From Runella sp. SP2 (GTDB lineage Bacteria; Bacteroidota; Bacteroidia; Cytophagales; Spirosomataceae), in assembly GCF_003711225.1 (NCBI RefSeq), contig NZ_CP031030.1, forward strand, positions 310,001 to 374,000: DNA of 64,000 nt, in the 5' to 3' direction. Under the pieces are notes generated by a model. It saw only the letters and a list, made by a program, of their open reading frames with translations, ran no database searches and was not told the DNA's origin. This document shows, piece after piece, positions 16,762 through 24,159 of the stretch (positions are counted from its first letter, which is position 1; each line of letters begins with the position of its first letter). The translations under genes were made by a program, and so were the position numbers.

Positions 16762-16819
16762 CAAAAGTGCTAGAGGGGTATTAAAGCCATTTTAAAGTCG
16801 TATTAAAAGCAAGTTAAAG
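16762..16819 (-). promoter_or_regulatory. Four 11-bp phased TTAAAR repeats upstream of czcCBA
   Basis: TTAAAG, TTAAAG, TTAAAA and TTAAAG begin at 16781, 16792, 16803 and 16814, exactly 11 bp apart (CTTTAA/TTTTAA on the czc strand). Helical phasing of this kind is the hallmark of tandem OmpR/PhoB-type response-regulator sites. A weak -7-like box, CACTTTTG, lies 12 nt downstream (16769-16762), so the array would cover the -33 region as in an activated promoter. The regulator is not encoded next to this operon. Confidence 0.55.
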
Positions 16820-16952
16820 TTGCTCTGTGTAGATTCTAAATCCAGGCATCGCCTTGATTTTGTAAGATATAGGGAAACATTTTAGCAGGGAGACCAACTT
16901 TTCCTTCATTAGAATTGTTACTCAAACACAAGGGTTTATGGACTCTTTGTTG

Positions 16953-16960
16953 TAATTTTG
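16953..16960 (+). promoter_or_regulatory. -7 box (TAATTTTG) for sufCD
   Basis: TAATTTTG matches TAnnTTTG and lies 63 nt before the sufC ATG. The 314-bp gap between the divergent czcC and sufC genes contains only this box and the phased repeats at 16781-16819. No gene is visible in it. Confidence 0.45.
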
Positions 16961-17023
16961 CAGACTTTTTCGGATGTATTACGAGAATTATTCTCGTCCT
17001 TACCTAGATAACAAACACGTATT

Positions 17024-17782
17024 ATGCTTACAATCACGGATTTACAAGCGTCGGTTGACGACAAGGCGATTTTGAAAGGAATCAATTTGGAAATCAAAGC
17101 TGGCGAAGTCCATGCGATAATGGGGCCAAACGGCTCTGGTAAAAGTACTTTGGCCTCGGTTTTGGCGGGGCGAGAAGAATATGAAGTAACAGGCGGTAGC
17201 GTTGATTTTGACGGAGAAGATTTGCTTGAAATGTCGCCCGAAGAAAGAGCGGCTGCGGGTATTTTCTTAGCGTTTCAATATCCTGTAGAAATTCCAGGGG
17301 TAACGACTATCAACTTTCTCAAAACTGCGCTTAACGAAATCCGCAAATCGCGCGGAGAAGAGTCATTGGATGCAGCACAGTTTTTGAAATTGATGCGTGA
17401 AAAAGCCAAATTGGTAAACATCGACGACTCATTGTTGAAGCGTTCGTTGAACGAAGGTTTTTCGGGTGGTGAGAAAAAACGCAATGAGATTTTCCAAATG
17501 GCGATGTTGGAGCCAAAATTAGCGATTTTGGACGAGACAGATTCAGGATTGGATATCGACGCGCTTCGTATCGTGGCCGAAGGGGTAAACAAGTTGCGCT
17601 CGCCAGAAAACGCAGTTATCGTAGTGACGCACTACCAGCGTTTGCTCGACTACATTGTGCCTGATTACGTACACGTATTGTACAAAGGCCGTATCGTAAA
17701 ATCAGGCCCTAAAGAATTGGCGCTTGAGTTGGAAGAAAAAGGATACGACTGGATCAAGGCAGAAGTAGCGGCAACGATGTAA
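17024..17782 (+). CDS. sufC: Fe-S cluster assembly ATPase SufC
   Basis: 252 residues. Walker A is GPNGSGKST (about 35-43), the family-specific signature is LNEGFSGGEKKRNEI (about 144-158), and Walker B is LAILDETDSGLDIDAL. These are diagnostic of SufC rather than a transport ABC protein. SufC works in the cytosolic SufBCD scaffold that builds and transfers Fe-S clusters. sufD follows after 73 bp on the same strand. sufB, the usual partner immediately upstream in this phylum, is not in the window; the upstream neighbour is the divergent czc operon. Confidence 0.95.
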   Translation: MLTITDLQASVDDKAILKGINLEIKAGEVHAIMGPNGSGKSTLASVLAGREEYEVTGGSVDFDGEDLLEMSPEERAAAGIFLAFQYPVEIPGVTTINFLKTALNEIRKSRGEESLDAAQFLKLMREKAKLVNIDDSLLKRSLNEGFSGGEKKRNEIFQMAMLEPKLAILDETDSGLDIDALRIVAEGVNKLRSPENAVIVVTHYQRLLDYIVPDYVHVLYKGRIVKSGPKELALELEEKGYDWIKAEVAATM

Positions 17783-17855
17783 ATGAGTTACTAGTTAATG
17801 GTTGATTGGTTATTGATTTAGCTAATTAACAGTTGACAATTTTACAAAAACACTA

Positions 17856-19175
17856 ATGAGCAATACCCTCAATAACGATTTAAAAGAACAACTCGTTGCC
17901 AATTTTCAAGCGACCGAAGGACGTCTTAATGGCGAAACCAAATCGGCGGTGCATCAGACGCGTCGGGCGGCAATGCAAAACTTTGAGACATTGGGCTTCC
18001 CAACTATCAAGCACGAGGAGTGGAAATATAGCAACGTCAGCAATTTAGTAAAGCAGGCGTTTGACTTTGGCGTCAAAACGGAGTTCGGGGAAAATGAACT
18101 TGCTGCCCTTTCAATCCCTAATTTGGAAGGAAACGTTTTGTACTTTATCAACGGCATTTATAATGCGGAACTGTCGAACATTGTTTCGCCTGAAAGCCAA
18201 CTGCAAATTTTGAACTTTGGCCAAGCGGTAAAAGAAAATCCGACTTTGTTGGAAACGTATTTTGCCCAATACGCCAATTACCAAAACGAAGCTTTTACGG
18301 CCCTTAATACCGCTTTTGCCCACGATGGCGTTGTCATCAACGTGCCTGCGGGAAAAGTAGTAGAACAACCCATTATCTTGCGTTTTATTACCGATGCCCG
18401 TAGCATTAACGTAGCTTCACAGCCTCGTAACTTGGTGGTGGTTGGTAAAAATGCCGAAGTGAAAATCGCCGAAGCGTTCCGTACGATGGGTGAGAATGGG
18501 GCATTTACAAATACCGTGACCGAAATTGTGGTGGAAGAAAATGCCAATGTTCAATACTACAAAGTACAAAACGATACCGAAAAGTCGTATCATATTGGTA
18601 CTACTCAAGTATGCCAAAAGCAAAATAGCCATTTCTACGCCGTAACGGTAACCATCAATGGTGGGTTTGTCAGAAACAACCTTAACATTGTGTTGGATGG
18701 CCAAAATTGTGAGGCGTTTATGTACGGTTTGTACTTCCCGAACGGAAAACAGCACGTAGATAATCACACACTTGTTGATCATGCAAAGCCAAACTCGTAC
18801 AGCAATGAGTTGTACAAAGGGATTTTAAAAGATAAATCAACGGGTGTCTTCAACGGGAAGATTTTTGTGCGTGATGGGGCCAGCAAAACCAACGCGTACC
18901 AATCGTGCCGTAACGTGGTGCTTTCCGACGAGGCTATCATGAATACCAAGCCACAGTTGGAAATTTTTAACGATGACGTAAAGTGTTCGCACGGAACGAC
19001 AACGGGGAAACTTAACGACGAAGCGTTGTTTTACATGCGCTCACGCGGGATTCCTAAAGCAGAAGCACAGACGTTGCTGATGTATGCTTTCTGCGAAGAT
19101 GTGATTAGCCAAATCAAAATTGGAGCTATCAAAGAATACCTCGAAGGACTGATCGCTGAGAAATTGGCGCAGTAG
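17856..19175 (+). CDS. sufD: Fe-S cluster assembly protein SufD
   Basis: 439 residues with the SufB/SufD right-handed beta-helix core. Recognisable segments are EEWKYSNVSNLVKQAFDF near the N-terminus and, in the C-terminal part, FNGKIFVRDGASKTNAYQSC, DDVKCSHGTTTGKL and YMRSRGIPKAEAQTLLMYAF. The Cys and His in DVKCSHG are conserved in the family. It partners SufC and SufB in the scaffold complex. A strong terminator follows at 19207, so sufCD ends here. Confidence 0.95.
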   Translation: MSNTLNNDLKEQLVANFQATEGRLNGETKSAVHQTRRAAMQNFETLGFPTIKHEEWKYSNVSNLVKQAFDFGVKTEFGENELAALSIPNLEGNVLYFINGIYNAELSNIVSPESQLQILNFGQAVKENPTLLETYFAQYANYQNEAFTALNTAFAHDGVVINVPAGKVVEQPIILRFITDARSINVASQPRNLVVVGKNAEVKIAEAFRTMGENGAFTNTVTEIVVEENANVQYYKVQNDTEKSYHIGTTQVCQKQNSHFYAVTVTINGGFVRNNLNIVLDGQNCEAFMYGLYFPNGKQHVDNHTLVDHAKPNSYSNELYKGILKDKSTGVFNGKIFVRDGASKTNAYQSCRNVVLSDEAIMNTKPQLEIFNDDVKCSHGTTTGKLNDEALFYMRSRGIPKAEAQTLLMYAFCEDVISQIKIGAIKEYLEGLIAEKLAQ

Positions 19176-19206
19176 TCAAGGTATTGATAAAAAACTAATT
19201 TGAGAA

Positions 19207-19235
19207 AATCCCTGCCACAAAGCAGGGATTTTTTG
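19207..19235 (+). terminator. Rho-independent terminator after sufD
   Basis: The stem AATCCCTGC / GCAGGGATT has loop CACAAA and is followed by a T run. It lies inside what would be an N-terminal extension of the next gene, which argues that that gene starts later, at 19326. Confidence 0.85.
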
Positions 19236-19325
19236 TTAGGTAACAGGGTTATTTTGAGCCTGTTTTTTGCTTTAATAAATGGCCATTCGAGGCCACCATA
19301 CGTTAATCCTTCAAGCTATATCCCC

Positions 19326-20264
19326 GTGAAAATCGTTTTTTTAGATGCTCGCACGTTAGGAGAAATTCCTAACCTTGTTAAACTGTCTGAATTAGGAGAA
19401 GTTGTTTTTTACCCTGATACCCAACTCGACGAAGTTGCCTCGCGAATAGAGGGGGCCGAAGTTGTGATTACTAACAAAGTTAAAGTAGTTCGTCAATCGA
19501 TGGAAAACTCGCCCTCGTTGAAGCTGATTTGTGTGGCGGCTACGGGAATGAACAACGTGGATTTGGTTGCCGCCAAGGAGTTGGGGATACAAATAAAGAA
19601 CGTAAAAGGGTACTCGACCGACAGTGTGGCACAAGAAACCATGGCGTTGTTGTTGGCATTGCTCAACTCGACGGCTTACTACGATGCGTATGTTAAATCG
19701 GGGGAATATTCTAAAGAACGAATGTTTACGCACCTTGGTCGGCCTTATTGGGAGCTGCGAGGGAAACGTTTTGGAATTTTGGGGCTGGGAGAAATTGGCC
19801 GTCAAGTCGCGCAGATTGCAGCCGCGTTTGGTTGTGAAGTCGTGTACTATTCAGCGTCTGGGCAAACGTATGATGTACCGTATGCTTCCCTTTCGTTGGA
19901 TGAATTTTTGGCGACGTGCGATGTGCTTTCGGTACATGCACCGCTCAACGAACATACCGATAACTTACTTACCTATGAGCGTATAGCCCAAATGAAGCCT
20001 ACGGCTTTGTTGCTCAATACAAGTCGGGGTGGCATTGTAAATGAAGCAGATTTGGTACGAGCACTCGATGATGATTTGATTGCGGGGGCAGCCATTGATG
20101 TATTTACACAGGAACCGATCCCTGCGAGCCATCCTTATTTACAACTTAAAAACCCCGAAAAACTGCTGCTCGCCCCTCACATAGCTTGGTCGAGTATCGA
20201 AGCTAGAATTCGTCTTATGGATAAGGTTGCCGAGAATATTCAGAGGTATTTGGAAGGAAAATAA
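19326..20264 (+). CDS. D-isomer-specific 2-hydroxyacid dehydrogenase
   Basis: 312 residues from the GTG at 19326 (VKIVFLDARTLGEIPNL). A longer open frame from 19200 would run through the sufD terminator and is rejected. The NAD-binding core has GLGEIGRQVAQIAAAFG (about 150-166). The catalytic Arg is in LLNTSRGGIVNEADLV, and the Glu and His are in the following segments, with His in LLAPHIAWSS. The size and motifs fit glycerate/hydroxypyruvate reductase-type enzymes. The substrate is not determined. It converges on hepT with only 9 bp between the stops. Confidence 0.9.
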   Translation: MKIVFLDARTLGEIPNLVKLSELGEVVFYPDTQLDEVASRIEGAEVVITNKVKVVRQSMENSPSLKLICVAATGMNNVDLVAAKELGIQIKNVKGYSTDSVAQETMALLLALLNSTAYYDAYVKSGEYSKERMFTHLGRPYWELRGKRFGILGLGEIGRQVAQIAAAFGCEVVYYSASGQTYDVPYASLSLDEFLATCDVLSVHAPLNEHTDNLLTYERIAQMKPTALLLNTSRGGIVNEADLVRALDDDLIAGAAIDVFTQEPIPASHPYLQLKNPEKLLLAPHIAWSSIEARIRLMDKVAENIQRYLEGK

Positions 20265-20273
20265 GGGATGTGG

Positions 20274-20621
20274 TTAGGGGGCTGCTTCTGCTCGTAAAAT
20301 AGCCTCTATGTCTATTTTTTGCTGAGGAAGAATGTCCATAATTACTTGCCAGACAGCCCAAAGGTCAACACCCATGTAGTCGTGAATTAATTTGTCGCGC
20401 AGGCCTGCCATTCGTCGCCAAGGAACATGAGGATATTTGACTCTAAAGAAATCATCAATTTGTTTAGTAGCTTCGCCAATGACTTCGAAGTTTCTTAGCA
20501 CTGCATCTTGAACAAGTTTATTTCTTAAAAAGGCGTCACTATCCATGCCTGTTGTATAATCAAGAATGGAGTTGATACAGGTCAAGATATGACCCACATA
20601 AATTAAAGGAGATTTACTCAT
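20274..20621 (-). CDS. hepT: HepT-like HEPN ribonuclease toxin
   Basis: 115 residues of the DUF86/HepT family. The RX4HXY motif appears as RDKLIHDY (about 74-81), containing the catalytic Arg and His and the Tyr that is the known target of AMPylation by MntA. The conserved QDAVLRNFEVIGEAT helix precedes it. HepT cleaves RNA and is neutralised by the nucleotidyltransferase partner. It overlaps mntA by 4 bp (ATGA), so the two are translationally coupled. All key residues are intact, so the system looks functional. Confidence 0.93.
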   Translation of the reverse strand: MSKSPLIYVGHILTCINSILDYTTGMDSDAFLRNKLVQDAVLRNFEVIGEATKQIDDFFRVKYPHVPWRRMAGLRDKLIHDYMGVDLWAVWQVIMDILPQQKIDIEAILRAEAAP

Positions 20622-20899
20622 AATAGTAAAAGTAAATCTTTTTCGATGTAAGGCCGTAGATTTGGTAACAGGGAAGGCTCTGTTACCAAATCTACTTTGA
20701 TACCAAGGGCATCCGAAAGGTCCATTTCAAGCCCAATAATATCTAGTAAATTAACTGGTTGGGCAAATTTTACCAAAATATCAAGATCGCTATCAGGACG
20801 CTGTTCGTTACGAGCATAAGAGCCAAAAACTCCTACTAACGTCGGGTGAAAAGGACGTAAATAGTGTAAAATTTGCTGTTTTTGAGATGCTTGTAACAT
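20618..20899 (-). CDS. mntA: MntA-like minimal nucleotidyltransferase antitoxin
   Basis: 93 residues with the complete GSX10DXD signature (GSYARNEQRPDSDLD, about 27-41) of minimal nucleotidyltransferases. A third acidic residue lies in IKVDLVTE. In characterised HepT-MntA pairs this enzyme adds AMP to the toxin's tyrosine. It is first in the operon, directly upstream of hepT. A -7 box is found 14 nt upstream of its ATG. Confidence 0.93.
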   Translation of the reverse strand: MLQASQKQQILHYLRPFHPTLVGVFGSYARNEQRPDSDLDILVKFAQPVNLLDIIGLEMDLSDALGIKVDLVTEPSLLPNLRPYIEKDLLLLL

Positions 20900-20912
20900 G
20901 TGGTATTTTTTA

Positions 20913-20920
20913 CAAATATA
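20913..20920 (-). promoter_or_regulatory. -7 box (TATATTTG) for mntA-hepT
   Basis: On the minus strand TATATTTG fits the phylum consensus and ends 13 nt before the mntA start. It lies in the 27-bp gap after the GH3 gene, so the toxin-antitoxin pair has its own promoter. No -33 match is seen. Confidence 0.45.
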
Positions 20921-20926
20921 TCAACT

Positions 20927-23900
20927 TTACTTTATTCCTAATCCATCATACACTACTTGCATGATGGCCGTACGGACGTTGAGGGAGGATAGTTTGTTGT
21001 TGTCACGCGTTGGATAAACGCGGTTTGACAAAAATACGTAATTGAGGTTGTAAGCAGGGTCGTTCCAAATCATAATGCCTGTGAAACCTGTATGCCCGTA
21101 GCTTTGCGGACTGGCGCTTTTGGGCGCATTGCCGTTGTAAACGCGGCTAGGCTTGTCAAAACCAATTCCTCGGCGTGATTCTGGGAATTGATAGCGCGTA
21201 AATTCATCCATTGTTTTTTCTGAAATGAACGATTCGCCACCGTAGCTGCCTTTTTGGAGGAACAACTGTGTTACTTTCATCAAATCATTGGCATTGCCAA
21301 ACAAGCCTGCGTGACCACTTACGCCATTCAACATGGCGGCTGCTTCGTCGTGTACGCGCCCGTGAACCAGCGTTTGGCGGAAAAATGTATCCCGTTCCGT
21401 CGGAGCAATTTGACTTAGTTTGTTGAAGCGAAGTGGGTTGAATGTAAGGCTACTGGCACCGATTTTCTGATAAACATTCGACTTCAAATAATCCTCAAAT
21501 TCGACTCCCGTGAGGTTCTTCACCACTTGCGGATAAAGCATAAACGACAAGTCGGAATACACGTACTCTTTTTTCTCGTTGAGGGCTGAGTTTTTGAGCG
21601 AGGCAAACAGCTTATTATGGTATTTTTTATGTAACCAAAGGCTGTCCGTAATCTGTACCGTATAAGCGCCGTGGGCTTCTTTACCCCAGCGGAACGTCCG
21701 AGGCTTCCATTTGCCATTTGGCTTGCGGCAATCGCGCCAGAAGTTTATAAACGCTTTTAGCCCAGCTTGGTGGGTAAGCACTTGTCGCCAAACCAAATCA
21801 GCTTTGTTCGATTTTTTCAAGAACGGTAAGTAATCTTTCATTGTCCCGTCCAAGTTGAACTTACCTTCGCTGTGCAATTTGGCCAATGCAAGGGTAGAGG
21901 CAGCAATTTTGGTAACAGAAGCAAAATCATATAGCCCCCCAACCCCCAATGGGGGAGCTACTAATTCTCCCCCATTGGGGGTTGGGGGGCTGTAACTTTT
22001 CCGATAAAATACTTTGCCGTCTTTGGCCAATTGTACCACCATACTCGGCGCCGCCTTCAACGCGATGGCATTGTTGGCAATGGAGTCAATTTTGAAAGAA
22101 AGCCACTTGCTATCCAAGCCCACTTCCTCTGGAATGGTGTATTTTAGCCGACCGATGGCAGGCGTTTCGATACCTGCTCCGTACGGAAATTGGGTATTGA
22201 CCGATACGGGAAGTTTTCCTTTGGCAGGAATAGCGCCGAATATCAATTGGGCCGACAATTCTTCCGTAAATGGCGTCAACTGATAGGCCATTACCAAACC
22301 TTTGGACTTGCCAATGTCTTGCAGTTTGTTGAGTGCATAGACATTTCCAAATACCGTGATGACCGAATTGCCGTTGGCCGCAAGTTCTTTTACCCAAGCT
22401 GCGGTGGTGGGCGTAATGCCGTAGTTGGTACCTGGGCGAATGTTGTTCAAATGCGCCCCTACCAGTACAATGTCGTAGCTTTTGAGCGCCGCCCGAATGC
22501 TACCTTGAATGCTGTCAGGCGTTTTTGGGTGAATAACGTAATGGTCGATGTTGGTATAAAGCGACAGCGTTTTTTGGAACGTGGTCAATTCTCCCGTAAA
22601 AGCCGTTTCGTTGCGCGTACCAAGGGCAATGACCCCATCTTTCGTAACGGTGGTAATGGCGGGTGCGTCGGTCAATGAAATAGAAGCAATACTTACTTTG
22701 TCTAAATCTTTGATAGGGAGGACGTTATCGTTGTTTTTGAGGACGGTCAGGGAATTTTCGGTCAATTGGCGATTGATAAGTTCTGATTGTTTATCGTTGA
22801 TGTCTTCAATCAGGTTTTGGGTTTTAATGGGGGTAAACTTGTCGAGTCCTACCCATGCTTTTGCGGCCAATACTTTTTTTACCCGTGCGTCAATTTCCGC
22901 TTGAGAAATACGTCCTTCGGCCACGGCTTTTTTGATTTCCGCAATGGCCGCAGGGACATTGGGGCTAAATTCCAGCACATCCATGCCTGCTTCCAATCCT
23001 TTGGCATCGCCTAAGCCGTTCGGAAAATACTTCGTAAGCCCTTTCATGTTCATGGCGTCCGAATAAATCAGGCCGTTGAACTTGAGTTGGTCGCGGAGCA
23101 ACCCTGTTACGATGGGTTTTGAAAGCGTAGAAGGTACGTTTTTGGCCGTATCTAATACTGGAATGGCCAAGTGTGCCATCATGATTCCGTCGGCACCTTG
23201 TTCAATCAATTTACGAAATGGATATAGCTCCACCGAGTCGAGGCGGGCGCGGTTATGAGGAATAACGGGCAGGTCGTAGTGTGAGTCCACGCCCGTATCG
23301 CCGTGTCCAGGAAAGTGCTTGAGCGAACTCAAAATGCCTCCGTCTTGCATTCCCTTCATGTAGGCGTAGCTTTTTTCGTAAACTTTCTGTGGGTTTTCGC
23401 CAAACGAACGGAAGTTAATGACAGGGTTGTTGGCGTTGTTATTGACATCGACCGAAGGTGCAAAATTGATGTGTACTCCCAAGCGGCGTTTTTGGGCGGC
23501 GAGGAGTTTTCCCATTTTATAAATCAGCTCGTCGTTGCCCTGAATCGCCCCCATCGTCATTTGGTATGGAAAACGTACCGAACTGTCGAGGCGCATGGCG
23601 AGTCCCCACTCCGAGTCCATAGCGACCAACAACGGTACTTTCGAAATCGACTGATAATAGTTCGTCAACTGTGCTTGCTGAACTGGCCCACCTTGGAAGA
23701 AGATTACTCCCCCTACTTTGTAATCTCTAATATACTTTGCTACCACACGCGGGTTGGTAAAAGTCGTATCAATAATCACACGGCTTGGGTTGTTGGGGTA
23801 TCCGTGCGCCGCGACCATGATGAGTTGTGCAATGCGTTCGTCGGCGGTAAGGCTATTGAATACCGAGTCAACCCAACGTTGATTGGGGTTTTGGAGAAAG

Positions 23901-23977
23901 GGTGGGGTAGTTTGTTGCGCGAAACTGGTTTTTACCAATAAAAAAGCAAGAAAGAATAGGAACAGCAGGCGTTTCAT
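20927..23977 (-). CDS. GH3 beta-N-acetylhexosaminidase-type domain fused to a serine beta-lactamase-like hydrolase
   Basis: 1016 residues with signal peptide MKRLLFLFFLAFLLVKTSFA. The N-terminal GH3 domain (about 30-380) has the NagZ-type acid/base motif KHFPGHGDTGVDSHYD and the nucleophile Asp in YSDAMNMKGL. A GH3 C-terminal domain follows (about 400-600). The C-terminal third is a class C beta-lactamase/esterase domain with SVTK (SxxK), YSD (YxN-like) and HTG (KTG-like). This fusion is common in Bacteroidota and is probably involved in peptidoglycan or amino-sugar turnover in the periplasm. A 59-bp perfect palindrome is inserted in frame just before the SVTK motif, adding about 20 Pro/Gly-rich residues. 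Confidence 0.9.
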   Translation of the reverse strand: MKRLLFLFFLAFLLVKTSFAQQTTPPFLQNPNQRWVDSVFNSLTADERIAQLIMVAAHGYPNNPSRVIIDTTFTNPRVVAKYIRDYKVGGVIFFQGGPVQQAQLTNYYQSISKVPLLVAMDSEWGLAMRLDSSVRFPYQMTMGAIQGNDELIYKMGKLLAAQKRRLGVHINFAPSVDVNNNANNPVINFRSFGENPQKVYEKSYAYMKGMQDGGILSSLKHFPGHGDTGVDSHYDLPVIPHNRARLDSVELYPFRKLIEQGADGIMMAHLAIPVLDTAKNVPSTLSKPIVTGLLRDQLKFNGLIYSDAMNMKGLTKYFPNGLGDAKGLEAGMDVLEFSPNVPAAIAEIKKAVAEGRISQAEIDARVKKVLAAKAWVGLDKFTPIKTQNLIEDINDKQSELINRQLTENSLTVLKNNDNVLPIKDLDKVSIASISLTDAPAITTVTKDGVIALGTRNETAFTGELTTFQKTLSLYTNIDHYVIHPKTPDSIQGSIRAALKSYDIVLVGAHLNNIRPGTNYGITPTTAAWVKELAANGNSVITVFGNVYALNKLQDIGKSKGLVMAYQLTPFTEELSAQLIFGAIPAKGKLPVSVNTQFPYGAGIETPAIGRLKYTIPEEVGLDSKWLSFKIDSIANNAIALKAAPSMVVQLAKDGKVFYRKSYSPPTPNGGELVAPPLGVGGLYDFASVTKIAASTLALAKLHSEGKFNLDGTMKDYLPFLKKSNKADLVWRQVLTHQAGLKAFINFWRDCRKPNGKWKPRTFRWGKEAHGAYTVQITDSLWLHKKYHNKLFASLKNSALNEKKEYVYSDLSFMLYPQVVKNLTGVEFEDYLKSNVYQKIGASSLTFNPLRFNKLSQIAPTERDTFFRQTLVHGRVHDEAAAMLNGVSGHAGLFGNANDLMKVTQLFLQKGSYGGESFISEKTMDEFTRYQFPESRRGIGFDKPSRVYNGNAPKSASPQSYGHTGFTGIMIWNDPAYNLNYVFLSNRVYPTRDNNKLSSLNVRTAIMQVVYDGLGIK
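21933..21991. repeat. Perfect 25-bp inverted repeat inserted in frame in the GH3-beta-lactamase gene
   Basis: The arms 21933-21957 and 21967-21991 are exact inverse complements with a 9-nt loop (CTACTAATT). Each arm is built of C and G runs (CCCCCCAACCCCCAATGGGG type). It is translated as SPPTPNGGELVAPPLGVGG, low-complexity residues unlike the surrounding protein, and ends a few codons before the active-site SxxK. It resembles C/G-run palindromes that occur between genes in related bacteria. Confidence 0.85.
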
Positions 23978-23999
23978 GTGTGAAGTGCGTATTTTTTAG

Positions 24000-24007
24000 C
24001 AAAGGTA
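24000..24007 (-). promoter_or_regulatory. -7 box (TACCTTTG) for the GH3 fusion gene
   Basis: On the minus strand TACCTTTG matches TAnnTTTG and lies 22 nt before the ATG at 23977. No -33 element is evident. The remaining 150 bp up to the divergent trkH gene show nothing else recognisable. Confidence 0.45.
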
Positions 24008-24159
24008 TAGAAAAGGCCGAAAAAACGGGTGAAATAACCTTGGGACGGGGGAATAAGGAGGAGCATAGGAAGATAAAAAACGGGGGTAAGTTTGATAGTC
24101 TCACCAAAATGTAACTAATTCGGTTCTTTAAAATCGTTTTACAACCTATTTGGGATTCA

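Noticed and set aside
20927-23977. Antibiotic-resistance beta-lactamase
   Set aside because: The beta-lactamase-like domain is fused behind a GH3 glycosidase, an arrangement of cell-wall or glycan enzymes; the SxxK fold alone does not indicate resistance.
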